Source of the DNA: Bubalus kerabau
Lineage: Eukaryota; Chordata; Mammalia; Artiodactyla; Bovidae
Assembly (NCBI RefSeq): GCF_029407905.1
Contig: NC_073624.1
Span: 1,996,501-2,060,500, forward strand
DNA: 64,000 bases
Reading direction: 5' to 3'
The position numbers and the translations under genes were made by a program. The notes under the pieces were generated by a model. The model searched no databases and was not told the DNA's origin. It was given only the letters and a program-made list of their open reading frames with translations. How positions within the stretch are numbered: the first letter of the stretch is position 1; the number at the start of each line of letters is the position of its first letter. Below are positions 10,387-21,556 of the stretch, one piece after another.

Positions 10387-10597
10387 AAGTGAAAGTGAAG
10401 TTGCTCAGTCGTGTCCGACTCTTTGCAACCCCATGGACTGTAACCTACCAGGCTCCTTGGTCCATGAGATTTTCCAGGCAAGAGCACTGGAGTGGGTTGC
10501 CATCTCCTTCTCCAGCGGATGTCTTCGACGTAGGGATCGAACCTGGGTCTCCCGCATTGTAGGCAGACGCTTTACTGTCTGAGCTACCAGGGAAGCT
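10387..10597 (-). mobile_element. Bov-tA SINE, reverse
   Basis: Full-length reverse Bov-tA from 'gttgctcagtcgtgtccgac' to 'tgagctaccagggaagc', with the tRNA-like head at the right edge. Confidence 0.93.
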
Positions 10598-10686
10598 ATA
10601 CAAGCCTTCAGCAAATCAACAACCCCTGCATTAAATCCCCTAATTTAATATCTCTAGCAAAGTTTCGATATTCTCACTGAAGTGGA

Positions 10687-10899
10687 AGTGAAAGTGTTAG
10701 TCGTTCAGTTGTGTCTGACTCTTTGCGACCCCATGAGCTGTAGCCCTCTAGGCTCCTCTGTCTGTCGGATTCTCTGGGCAAGAATACTGGAGTGGGTTGC
10801 CCTTCCCTTCTCGTGGGGATCTTCCAGACCCAGGGATTGAACCTGGGTCTCCTGCATTGCAGGCAGATTCTTTGCCAGCTGAGCCACCAGGGGAGCCCG
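10687..10899 (-). mobile_element. Bov-tA SINE, reverse
   Basis: Full-length reverse Bov-tA from 'gtcgttcagttgtgtctgac' to 'gagccaccaggggagccc'. It lies about 90 bp from the previous copy in the same orientation. Confidence 0.93.
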
Positions 10900-11231
10900 T
10901 AGACCTTAATTTATCGAATCACCTCTATTCCATAAGAAAGTGTTGTTTGGTTTTAGTTTCCATCAGGATTGGTGTCAAAGTTCATTCCTTCATTAATATG
11001 AATCAATTTCAATAACACCATGCTCTCCCACTTAACTGTGTTAATGTCCTGTTTGAGTATCCAGATCATGCTAATCGGGCAGAATGTGTATTCCTAATCT
11101 CTGCCCGATTTCTAGGCTTGGAGGCGTCTTTTCATTGGAAGGTTGTCAGTGTCCCCCTCTTGAAGGAACGAGGTTTTTGTTTCGATAAATCATTCTGAAA
11201 CTGCTGTTCATGTATTTACCTAGTTGAAGTG
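10900..11231. other. Unassigned AT-rich sequence
   Basis: No gene. The wording is loosely L1-like but too diverged to assign. Confidence 0.3.
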
Positions 11232-11408
11232 CGTGTGCTCTGTGCCGTGGTGGCTTCTCTTTCTGTGGGGCGTGGGCTCTAGAGTGCATGGGCTTGGTAG
11301 CTGTGACTCACGGGCTTAGTAGTATGCGCGTCTTCCTGGACCGGGATTGAACCTGTGTCCCCTGAACTGGCAGGCAGATTCTTAATCACTGGACCATCAG
11401 GGAAGTTC
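11232..11408 (-). mobile_element. CHR-type SINE (cetartiodactyl tRNA-derived), reverse
   Basis: Antisense CHR wording: 'gtgggctctagagtgcatgg', 'actcacgggcttagtag', 'cttcctggaccgggattgaa' and 'attcttaatcactggaccat', ending 'cagggaag'. CHR elements pre-date the ruminant Bov-tA burst. Confidence 0.78.
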
Positions 11409-12930
11409 TGATAAGCTATTTTTTATTTATCAAGTTAATGGCATTAATGTATCAGAGATCTGAAATGAGAGATTGAGCAGTGAAATCTATTTTAAGAGAC
11501 CTGGAGAGTAAGTGGATGAGAGAATTGGACGAAAATGCCGGGGTGGGGCGGTCCCCGTGACATTGGTGCCCAGCAGGGCCGTGAGTTCCTCCAGGCCCGT
11601 TCACTTCTGCGTTATACTCACCTCACCCCAACCCCGCCTGAAAGCTCCTTTTAGTGCTTTTAATAGACCAACCGTTATTGTTTTTACATCTAATAGCATA
11701 TACATATTATTGCTAATCTCACAAGTTCTGCATCATCCTTTGTTCACGGTTACCCACGTTTCATGTGTGGTCAGCATCTATTCCTGCACCTTGCCCCTCT
11801 TTCGTCCTTCAGTACTGTTTTTGCCAAAATTTCTTCTTACATCTCATTTTTTATCCTGGGGCCATTTTCTTTCTTTCTGAAGTACATCTTTTAGAAGAAT
11901 TTTTTTTGCTGAGGATCTGTTGATGTTTTCCTTTTGAGAATTTTTTTACCCCCTCTTGTATTTACTGGCTGCAGGCTGCGGCAGTAACCGTGACTTTTCC
12001 TTAGCATCCTGCACGTGTTGCCACCCAGCTTTACTACGGTCGCTGTCAGGGTCTGCTGTCAACGCGATGGCTCATCTCTCCCGGGGGAACTGCCTTTTCT
12101 CTGTAGACGTCTGTAAGAACTTTGTGCTTCAGGCAGTTCCGTGACAATGAATCCAGGTGTAACTTCCTTTCCATGTGTCCTTCTGGTTGCGTGTTTTGCT
12201 TTTTATATCTGTGGATTCATGCCTTTCCTCAGTCCTGAAAAAACAACCAGCCATTAACATTCATTTTCTTTCTTCCTGCCCCAGCCTCTTTCGCTGGAAT
12301 TCTGGTTGCATGCACATGAGATTTTCTTGCCTTTTTCCCTGTATTTCTTCACTTCAGTTATACATTTCATCTCATCTTTCTGTCTGCCACATTCTGGTAA
12401 TTTTATCTGATTTGTCTTCCAGTTCTTGGATTTATTTCTTAGCTGTCTCATTTGCTTTGTAACTCAGCTATTGTGCTCCTCACTTTAGCCATTGTGTTTT
12501 AATTTCCAGAAGCTTTATTACTTCTTTATGAAGTCTGTCTGGTCATTTTTGTGGTCTACCACTTCTTACTCATTTTCTTATGTCATATTTCAATTTTTAA
12601 AATTTCCATATAGAATTATTTCACACTCTTCTAACAGTTAAATGTCAAATCTCTCTTTTTATGCTGCCTCTTAATTTTGGTGGTTTCTTCTTTGGGTTTG
12701 GGGGTGCATTTTACTTTATATTATTTTTAGTTAAATTTTGTTTCACCTTTGTGCTTGGCTGAATTTAACCTGTGGTCATTCTGAGAGATCTGAATTGAGG
12801 ATTTACTTATCCAGAAAAAAATTGTTCTGTTACTACCAGGTACCAGAAGGAAATCTCTGTAATTCTTTAGCCAGAGTCTGTGACAGTGGAGGCAAAGTTG
12901 AACTTGGGAGTGCTGTGAGAACAGGGTGGT
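11409..12930 (-). repeat. Degenerate AT-rich sequence, probably old antisense L1
   Basis: Stretches such as 'attctggtaattttatctga', 'ttccagttcttggatttatt' and 'tgtggtctaccacttcttac' resemble antisense L1M open reading frame 2. The match is patchy, and 11500-11640 looks unrelated. Frames of up to 122 codons are low-complexity hydrophobic artefacts of T-rich sequence. Confidence 0.4.
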
Positions 12931-15900
12931 AACCACAGGTAATGGATGGAGACAGTTGTTATTGGCACTATTTTTTCCCACCTGGGACTGTAGCAGAGAA
13001 GACAGAATCCACGGCACTTCCCTTGGTTTTCAGGTGGGTCCCACCCCACCTTTTTCAGGAGACACAGACCCCCAAGAACCTGACTTCATGCAAAAATCTC
13101 AGCTTAGCTCCAACACTAAACAGGGACCACATCTTATTCCTGACACCCCAAGCTGACAGACCCCCAAGCTGACATTGACTCCCAGCTTCTAGCTTCTTGA
13201 TCAATATCAGCTGTTCCTCCAGAGCAGCCCCACCGTTGTGGCTGCACCATGTTCTTCTACCAACTTTTATGGTTTTGATATGTTCTGATTTATTTCTTCT
13301 TCATAGGTAATTTCAGTGTTTCGAGCCAAACCTTTTTTTTTTTAGGTATATATACTGTAATTTACCCAGAGTCTGGGAGATTTTTGTATCTGAGGGCAAC
13401 TCAGAAGACCCATTCCATCAGGCTACTTTGAACATGACTTTATATTTCAGACGCAACGGAGTCAACGTGGATGGTGAGGAGCCCTGTGGTCAAGAATGGG
13501 ATGAGACATCTTCAAGATGTCATTTGGTAAAGATGGGGACCTGGGCCTGATGGTGGACGTCTTTGGGAACCTGTCACAGGGGCTGAACAACGGCAGGGCC
13601 AGCGTCTTGCACACATTTTCCCCAGAGTTTGCTGGGAGGATACGTGGTGATGTCACTAACTGCGCTGTCCCCTCCACGAAGCTCACCTACGGTCTCTGTC
13701 CCTCTCGGCTGCACCAGGGCCTCCACCGTTGCCCACTGCACGTGGTCCGTTCCAAAGCTGCAGGAATTGAGCGTCCCTCACACGGTTGCAGGGCAGTGAC
13801 TGCAGGCATCTCGGTCCCCAGCGTCCAGCCCCGGACCTGGGGATGCGGCAGGGACAGTGAGAGCCCCAGAGTTCTAACTCTCACACTCAGTTTACACAGT
13901 GCCAGGCGGCTGCTGCACTGAGTGAATAATAGACACCGTGTAGTCTGTTGAAACCTCAAAGTTGGTTCCCAGACAGTGGCAGTTCTTGTGCTTTGCTAAA
14001 CACACAGACTTCAGGCTGGTGGCAGGGAATGCTCACCACTCAGGTGCATGCCCCTTGCTCACAAAAGCCTTGTGTTTCAGCCCCTGGGGGTGGCCAGGAC
14101 CTTCTTCCTGAGAGCTGGTAACTCTCTGGACTTTGGTCCAAGGTAAGCCGTATCCTCACCTATTCACCAGGGCGAGTTCTCAGAATAAATTGGAATCTGG
14201 CTGCCTGGTCCTTCAGGGAGATTTGAACTCTGATGTTGGGTTACATGCATCAAATATACCTTCAGTTAAGAAAAAAAAGAAAGCATGATCTGTTATGACT
14301 TTTGAAACGTCTTTAGTGCAGGTTGTATTAATATGGGATTTAAAGAAGATGGGTGGATATTGAGGAGCAAACCTGAAGTAATAATTGCCTCAATTTATTT
14401 CTCAGGAACCAAAATTAGAGACAAATGTGTCCCCGGTCTCCTTTCTGGAAGCACAGCCTCCTCAAAGCAGCTATGCTTAATTCAGATACAAAGCCCTTAT
14501 CCCTCCCAGGTCCACCTGCAGCCCACCGCTTTCATCATTTCTCCCTGGAATTCATTCGGATCATACATCATTTTCAAGGTTTGTTTGTGTGATTTCAACA
14601 AACACTTGCAGGGCACTGGGGAGGGGAGGCGTGGCGTTGTGGGCTCAGGTACAGGAAGGCACAGGGCCGGGCATCCAAGATCCAGGTCAGGGGAGGGGGG
14701 CACAGCAGGTGCCGCTGACCTGACGCTCAGGCACATGGTTGGTGAATTTTGGGCACTATGGGAATACAGAAGAAGGACAGTTGAGGCTGTCTAGATGGAT
14801 CCCACAGAGGAAATATGACCAAAACTGGAGGCTGAGTGGAGGATGAGCAAGAGTGAGGGAGGCGAACCCAGAAGGAAGGGCACGCCAAGGCGAGGAATGT
14901 CAGGGAAGGGTCGCCGGCAAGGCATGAGCAGAGAACAAAGGGTTGATCCTTCAAACCAGAGTGCGTGGAGACCAAGAGAGACGCGCTGAGTCCCTGGCTG
15001 GGACCGCGGGCGTGAGTCATCGTGGGCCAGGCCAGCTGGGCACCTGGCCCCCCGCGTGCAGAGGCGCCCACGCCATCTGGCCTGACGCACACACACAGCT
15101 TGCTGTCGGTATTGCGTTTGGTCCCTGGCCGTTCATGCAGGTCGGGCCAGGTCTGGGCATCCCAAGGGAGGGCCATGGCCCTGCTCGGGGATCAGCTCCC
15201 CTGTGTCTGCCCGCAAGCTGGAGCAGGCCTCCCATCCACTGCCCTGGGACTCTCCTGCATGGAGGAGGACAAAAGCGACTCCTCACTCTTAACTCTCACC
15301 CTCTTTTATGTCCATCTGGTGCCCGTTGCTCTTTGCTCTGTGCCAGTTCTCATGAGGTTTCAATAAAAATGCTTGAGCATCCATTTGCTCACAGTCCTTC
15401 TGATGCAGAGACTCATCTACTACCTGGAGGGACAGTGAGTGTGTAGGTCAGGGGGACGTGGTCAGGATGAAGGAGGTGATCTGGCAGAAGGAGCTTGGGT
15501 GCTGAGACCCCTGGAATCCAGTCCCATGTGCCGTCTGGAGCGGGCAGCGCTCTGATGCCTTCCGAGATCCTTCTGCTCGCTGTCCAATTTATCCCTCACT
15601 CTGCAGTGAGGACAGCTTTGCAGGGCCATCACGGGGGCTTAGTGGGGAGGCCAGGTGGGATGGAGTGATAAAGACTCCCGTAAATCAATCTCTTCAAGTT
15701 TTAAGATTGCTTTTTCTACTTAATCCCAAGAAATTTCAAGTCAAAGCTCCATTTAAAGTGAGCTAGAGCTGGAGCCAGGTACTTCGGATCTGGGGCGTTC
15801 ATTTCTTGTCAATTTTTACTTATAGAGAAGTTGATGGCCCAGAAGGAGCTAATAATAATAAACCATAGTTTCCTTTATTATAAATTCCACAGGGACAGTC

Positions 15901-16335
15901 AATTCTCATGGAAGGCTTTCACCAACTCTTGCCCGTCTTGTATAAGGAGCCAACTAGAACTGCAGCAGATGAATGAGAGTAGGTCTGGGAGGAGAGCTGG
16001 CTGATATTTCCGTTTGCATTGTGAGCAATACATAAGATAAAAGCGCGGCAACTAAGATCACCGGCCAGTGACCGGAGGGCCTCGTTTATAAAGCTGGAGG
16101 GTCATGCTCAGGTATGGGAGGGATCTTTCTTTGTCTTCCATGCGATGCTCTGCACAGCAGCCACGATCACACATGGTTTTTCTCACTCCTCTGAACCCTG
16201 GGCGTTCTCTCCATCGTTCTTCTAAACAGACCACAAAATGGCAAGCCGCCTGGATCCGTGGCATTTGTCAATTTCCATGGTGTGAATATTCACACCACAG
16301 CAGATTTCAAAATACAAACCTGACTCCATTCTATG
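12931..16335. other. Unassigned, mostly single-copy sequence
   Basis: This is 3.4 kb without a confident repeat or gene. The frame at 13517-13921 (134 codons) and opposing frames at 14727-15176 and 14943-15446 have no known domain and overlap each other on both strands. An AATAAA at 15361-15366 has no upstream gene I can identify. 15650-16060 is AT-richer and repeat-free. Confidence 0.35.
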
Positions 16336-17272
16336 ACTGCCAGTAAGTAAGGATGGGGGAGGGATAGTCAGGGAGTTCGGTACGGACATGTGCACACGGC
16401 TATATTTAACAGGGATTACCAACAAGGATCTACCGTACAGCATAGAGAACTCTGCTCAGTTTTATGTGAGAGTCCGGATGGAAGGGGAATTCAGGGGAGC
16501 ATGGGTACGTGTGTGTGTAGTTTATGTGAGAGTCCGGATGGAAGGGGAACGCAGGGGAGCATGGGTACGTGTCTGTGTAGTTTTATGTGAGAGTCCGGAT
16601 GGAAGGGGAATTCAGGGGAGAATGGGTATGTGTGTGTGTAGTTTATGTGAGAGTCCAGATGGAAGGGGAATGCAGGGGAGCATGGGTACGTGTGTGTGTA
16701 GTTTTATGTGAGAGTCCGGATGGAAGGGGAATTCGGGGGAGCATGGGTACATGTGTGTGTAGTTTATGTGAGAGCCCAGATGGGAGGGTAATTCGGGGGA
16801 GAATGGGTATGTGTGTGTGTAGTTTATGTGAGAGTCCGGATGGAAGGGGAATGCAGGGGATGATGGATACGTGTGTGTGTAGTTTATGTGAGAGTCCGGA
16901 TGGGAGGGTAATTCGGGGGAGAATGGGTACGTGTGTGTGTAGTTTTATGTGAGAGTCCGGATGGAAGGGGAATTCGGGGGAGCATGGGTACGTGTGTGTG
17001 GTTTATGTGAGAGTCCGGATGGGAGGGGAATGCAGGGGATGATGGATACGTGTGTGTGTAGTTTATGTGAGAGTCCGGATGGGAGGGTAATTCGGGGGAG
17101 AATGGGTACGTGTGTGTGTAGTTTTATGTGAGAGTCGGGATGGAAGGGGAATGCAGGGGAGCATGGGTACGTGTGTGTGTAGCCTGATTCCTTTGCTGCT
17201 CACCTGAAACTATCACATTGTTAGTTGGCTAGACTCTAATACAAAATAAAAAGTAAAAAAAGAAAAACGTGA
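16336..17272 (+). mobile_element. L1 3' UTR, forward, with internal minisatellite
   Basis: The left flank ('gggggagggatagtcaggga', 'gctatatttaacagggatta', 'agagaactctgctcag') and right flank ('cctttgctgctcacctgaaa', 'ctctaatacaaaataaaaag', then A-rich) are consecutive parts of the artiodactyl L1 3' UTR. Between them a segment normally present once occurs twelve times. The element is 5'-truncated to the 3' UTR. Confidence 0.82.
16460..17182 (+). repeat. 12-copy minisatellite, 60-bp unit, inside L1 3' UTR
   Basis: Units start at 16460, 16521, 16581, 16642, 16702, 16763, 16823, 16883, 16943, 17002, 17062 and 17122, and are 59-61 bp long. Each reads 'tttatgtgagagtccggatg', then 'gaaggggaattcggggg'-like sequence, then 'catgggtacgtgtgtgtgta'. 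Sub-variants include ttc/tgc after 'ggaa', 'gggagggtaa', and three or four leading T. Units 7-9 and 10-12 repeat the same order of variants, which points to a trimer of about 180 bp as the latest unit of expansion. Confidence 0.95.
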
Positions 17273-17507
17273 TTTCCTGGAACGGGAAGGGGGGCAGTGT
17301 TTGGAAGTGATGCTGCGTCCATATGGTTACACTGCGATCCACCGTGTAGGAAATACAGATGTAAACAAGAGTTCAGGAGTGAAAATCCCACTGAGATGTA
17401 GCAAAGCTGTTAGGAGGAGCTGGGTATGCTGAGTAAGCTATTAGGCGGAGCTATTAAGTATGCACTGTCCTTATCTGATGTACTTGACAGGAAGTTTGCA
17501 CATAGGC
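17273..17507. other. Unassigned spacer
   Basis: Nothing recognised. Confidence 0.4.
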
Positions 17508-17698
17508 ATGCCAAGTTGCTTCAGTCGTGTCCAACTGTGGCCCGCCAGGCTCCTCTGTCCGTGATCTCCAGGCAAGAACACCAGAGCAGGGTGCTATGTC
17601 CTCCTCCAGGGGATCTTTTCGACCCAGGGATCGAACTCACGTCTCCTGTGACTCCTGCATTGAAGGCAGATTCTTTACCGCTGAGCCACCAGGGAAGC
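17508..17698 (-). mobile_element. Bov-tA SINE, reverse
   Basis: Reverse SINE with a deletion in the 3' body ('cagtcgtgtccaactgtggc' joins directly to 'ccgccaggctcc'), ending in 'gagccaccagggaagc'. Confidence 0.88.
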
Positions 17699-17720
17699 AA
17701 TGCCTATTGTCTTAGCTTTC

Positions 17721-17977
17721 TGCCGCTGCTAAGTCGCTCCAGTTGTGTCCGACTCGGTGTGATCCCATAGACGGCAGCCCACCAGGCCCCTCTGTCCCTG
17801 GGATTCTCCAGACAAGAACACTGGAGTGGGTTGCAATTTCCTTCTCCAATATGTGAAAGTGAAGTCGCTCAGTCGTGTCCGACTCTTTGTGACCCCATGG
17901 ACTGCAGCCCACCAGGCTCCTCCGTCCATGGGATTTTCCAGGCAAAAGCACTGGAGTGGGGTGCCATTGCCTTCTCC
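17721..17977 (-). mobile_element. Bov-A2 dimeric SINE, reverse
   Basis: Two Bov-A bodies in tandem (17726-17848 and 17853-17977), joined by 'atgtgaaagtgaa'. This is the Bov-A2 arrangement, with a remnant agc-rich tail at 17722-17731. The 10-bp flanking repeats 'cttagctttc' (17711-17720) and 'cttagcttcc' (17978-17987) show insertion at the edge of the MLT1 LTR. Confidence 0.92.
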
Positions 17978-18427
17978 CTTAGCTTCCTAGGGCTGCCTTA
18001 ACAAATGATAACAAGCAGGGTAGCTTAAAGCAACAGATTTTGATTCGCTCACAGTTCTGGAGGCCGTAAGTCTGAAATCGGGGTGTCGGCAGGGCCATGC
18101 CCCGCCCCCACCCTCCGCGCCCCGCCCCGCCCCCACCCTCCGCGCCCTGGCGGGAACCCTGCCTGTCCCTCCGGCTTCTGGGGCTCCAGCTGTGTTTGTC
18201 TGTGGCTGCATCGCTCCATCTCTGCCTCCGTCTTCACGTGGTCTCGTCCCCTGAGCATCTAAATCTCAAGTCTCCTTCTGCCTTTATCTTATGAGCCCAC
18301 CACCCGCCCAAATCTAGCATGACCTCTCTCAGGAGCCTTAACTTAATGCATCTCCAAGACCCTTGTTCTAAACAAGCAAACTCATGTGGACAGGCTCCAC
18401 AGTCCAACCCGCTGCACCTACATCTAA
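17978..18427 (-). repeat. MLT1-type LTR, reverse
   Basis: Antisense MLT1: 'agcttcctagggctgcctta', 'cacagttctggaggccgtaa', 'gtgtcggcagggccatgc', 'ctccatctctgcctccgtct', and 'ctccacagtccaaccc' near the end. A 25-bp GC-rich tandem duplication lies inside at 18099-18148. Confidence 0.78.
18099..18148. repeat. 25-bp GC-box-rich tandem duplication
   Basis: 'gccccgcccccaccctccgc' starts at 18099 and again at 18124. It is embedded in the MLT1, so it arose after the LTR inserted. Confidence 0.85.
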
Positions 18428-21392
18428 GCAACCAGCTCATAACACGCCTGAAAAATTAACAGCCTTCTCTTGTAAGCCAGTGTGAGCCAGCCCCGGATCA
18501 CCCCTGGGAAGGTGTCCGTTTCCATCACACTTCCAGTGAAATAAAGCAAAGCCCATTTGTCCTCTTACTCCATCACGTGTTAACAGTTACCAGACCCCCA
18601 CCAGGTCCCCACCAGGCAGGGGAGCCGGCTGGAGGCCCCTCACCCCGAGTGCCTGCTCCCTGATGGCCCCGCCAGATCTGGCTGGAGCAGGTGGTGGCGT
18701 TGTCCTCCAGGGAGGAGGTGGACAGCGTGAGTGGGCTGGAGGGACCTCCCCAGCTGCGGCAGTTGGGTCAGAGCCCAGAACAGGCAGGGGCCCTGGTGGG
18801 AGGCTCAGTGCCCCGACCACTGCGTCTCTGGAGCGCCGCTGCTCACTCACCTTGAAGACGGCCAAGCTGGTGAGAGTTCCAAAGGGTAACGCAGGGAGGG
18901 AGGGAGGGTTGAGCCACGTCCCCCAGACCTCCCTGCAGCCAGCCTGCAGGGCAGCTGTCGCTGAAGGGGCCACCATCCGAGCTGCAGCCGGCAGCCTGGC
19001 TCCCCGATGCCCACTGCACTGATGCTGGTGGGCTCCGAGCCCGAGTCATCGCTGGTGAGAAACTGGGGGGAAGCAGGGCAATTGTCCAACCCGGCGACAT
19101 TTTCCTTGACGGGGGAATCAGTGACTACGGGGTTTCTGCCAGCGTCTGAAAAGGAAGCAGGTGGGAGCTGGAGGGGAGACGGGCCTGCGTGGCAGGAGAA
19201 CGGGTCCCGCTGCAGGACAGGCCGGGACCTGCCCGAGGGCTCGTCCTGAACCTCGCCTTCCTCTCCTCCCAGGTTCTGCTGCGCTCACTCCTTCCAGGGA
19301 GCACCGGAGGACTGGAAGGGGAAAGGCACGAGAATGACCCCCGCCAAGGTCAGGGTGATCGGATTTGCTGGGCACCAGCACTGAGAGGATGGGGTCAGGC
19401 AGAGCCAGCCCGGGGCCGGGTCAGAAGCGTCAAAGTCTAGTCCCTGGCTGGGGGCTCCAGGAAAGCCGTGTTCCCTGTGTCACTCACCCTGGCAGGTGGC
19501 CCGGCCCTCCCCATGGCCCCGACAGAAGCCAGTAGGAGAGCAGAAACCCAGGTGTCCTGCGCAGCCTCCACTGACCAGGTGAGCTGGTGTCTGCTGGATG
19601 TGGGCATTGCATGGGGGTTTCAGAGTCAGGACAGGGGTGCCACGGAAGTCACCCCACAGGGTGCGGACGCAGGACGCCCTTCGAGGGGCCATCAGCAGCC
19701 CCTTCCCCACATTGGAGGGGTAAAAGTACCACCTGTCCACAAGGTTGCTGTTGAAGATGAAATATGTCAAAGCACGTCCAAGCAAGCACCACTTGCTTCA
19801 AATGCCAGTACATGGAACCAAGGTCTCCCGTTTCCAATGTCTCTGTTCTCTCCAACAAGAAAAATACAGTTTATGATAAAGAAAAAAAGACATTGTTTGA
19901 TCCTAAAACCCCAAGACTACTTTGCCCTGAGCCCACTGCTCCCCACACCTTGCCCCCTCCCATCCACGATGGGGGTTGCCCAGCTAAGCTCTGGTTGAGT
20001 CCAACACTTGGAGCTAATGAAACAGCAATTCCTTAACACAAACATGCATTTCCTTCTCACGGCTGCTCTTGGTTGGAGAACCATTGAGTTAAGACCTGTT
20101 GTCTCTCATCGCTTGATGGGCTGAATCGCCCTTGGTTGGAGGCACTCAGGACGTTCTTGCCCAGTTCCCAGATAAGTGGTTATCATCGACCAAACAATGT
20201 CAGGTCGGCTTTCCAATGCAGTGCCTTGACGTTTTGAGTTTGTCTGATTGCTGTGTGTGCGGTGTTTCTGAGGGAACTGACTGCTTTTCACTGGATTCAG
20301 CGCCTCCCTAAAAGCCATCATCTGATGAGCACTCCTCAAGGACCTGCGATGTGCAAGCTGGGGTGTGAAGGGCGCCCGGGGCCTGTGCCCCACCCTCTCG
20401 TCCTCACAGAGGGTGCGTGCCACACGGGGAAAGCATGCCCGTGATTGCCACTTTGCCCTGAAATTGCAGCCCAGTCAGGTGGGCTTTGGACTGAACTGAG
20501 GACCAGGCCTTTCAAACATCTCTCTCTCTACACTCCCGAGAGCTGTCTTGCTGGGGTTGCATAGTGAGAGACAGATTGGACGAGGCCAACAGGTCCGTTT
20601 GCAGAGGGATTTCCTTTCTCTGCCCCTGAGTGTGGACCATGTGTCATGGGAGATGGAGCCTTGTCGTTTGGGGGAAGGGTGTTGAGTTGCCCTTGCCCTC
20701 AGTGGTTCGGTTGGAAGTCTGGAGGCAGGGGGATGTCCACAGTGACCCAACCAAAGGCACGTCTGACCTGAGAGGCGGGCACAAGTCAGTGGCTCTGGGT
20801 TCACTGATAGCAGCTCTTATCTCGGGCTGACAGCGCTGCCTGAGGAACTGGCCTGGATCTAAGGCCAGTCCTGGCCCGAGCCGTGCATCTCCTGCTAGAG
20901 TCCAGGGATCGGTCTTCACCAGGCACAGAGTTTTCCTGGCGTGTCTGTCCCCACCTGAGATGCTCTGTCAAAAAGGCAAAGTGTCAATACATAGATGACA
21001 AATGTAAAGCGAGTCCCAGAGCCTGCACTCCGTCATCTAACAAAGTTTTAATCTCACGTCTGTCTTAAGAGCTGCGAGGTATTTTGGCCATGATTTATCT
21101 TTTGATTTTCTTAAAGAAATTGCTCTCAAATGTGTTCGTGCTTCAGAAGAGGCAGAGACACAAAAAAAATGCAATCTTTATTATAACACATCATTTTATT
21201 TCCTGCCGCATGAGAAAGATTCAAGGCAGAAATTGTGATTGTCCGGTTATTTTTACATTCAAATAAATGGCAATTCAGCCTGTCAGGACGGCATGTCCTG
21301 TCTTAAGCATTTAGCTCATTCTTACAGGAATCAGGGAGCCAGATGTCTCGGGAGCATTTGGACACAACGCCTCTCACGTGGCCCCAGGACAA
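18428..21392. other. GC-rich repeat-poor block, no gene confirmed
   Basis: Almost 3 kb without a recognisable transposon. Exon-like features exist: a pyrimidine tract plus AG near 19271 followed by a GT at 19347, 'gaccaggtgagctgg' near 19572, and on the minus strand an acceptor-like 'ttccccccag' before a serine/acid-rich frame (about 18847-19089). None forms a demonstrable transcript. 20950-21240 is AT-rich and repeat-free. Confidence 0.35.
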
Positions 21393-21556
21393 CAGGCGGT
21401 GGTTTTCCATCCTGCCTTCTTCCTGGACCAGGTCAGCCTCGGGACCAGGAAGCTGGCGGCCAAGGCTGGATGCGCAGGCGGTGGTTTTCCATCCTGCCTT
21501 CTTCCTGGACCAGGTCAGCCTCAGGACCAGGAAGCTGGCGGCCAAGGCTGGATGCG
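21393..21556 (+). repeat. 82-bp tandem duplication, near identical
   Basis: Copies at 21393-21474 and 21475-21556 begin 'caggcggtggttttccatcc' and end 'aaggctggatgcg'. I see one difference, 'cctcggg' against 'cctcagg'. 82 is not a multiple of three, so the open frames across it (21343-21921) change frame between copies. Confidence 0.93.

Noticed and set aside
16388..17131. Three tandem open frames encoding a repeated peptide (VRMEGEF / CESPDGRG type)
   Set aside because: They follow from the 60-bp minisatellite unit, which stays open when the unit is a multiple of three. The 61- and 59-bp units change frame, and the array lies in an L1 3' UTR.
16460..17182. Regularly spaced repeats resembling a CRISPR array
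   Set aside because: The whole unit is repeated with no unique spacers, the unit is longer than a CRISPR repeat, and the host is a mammal.
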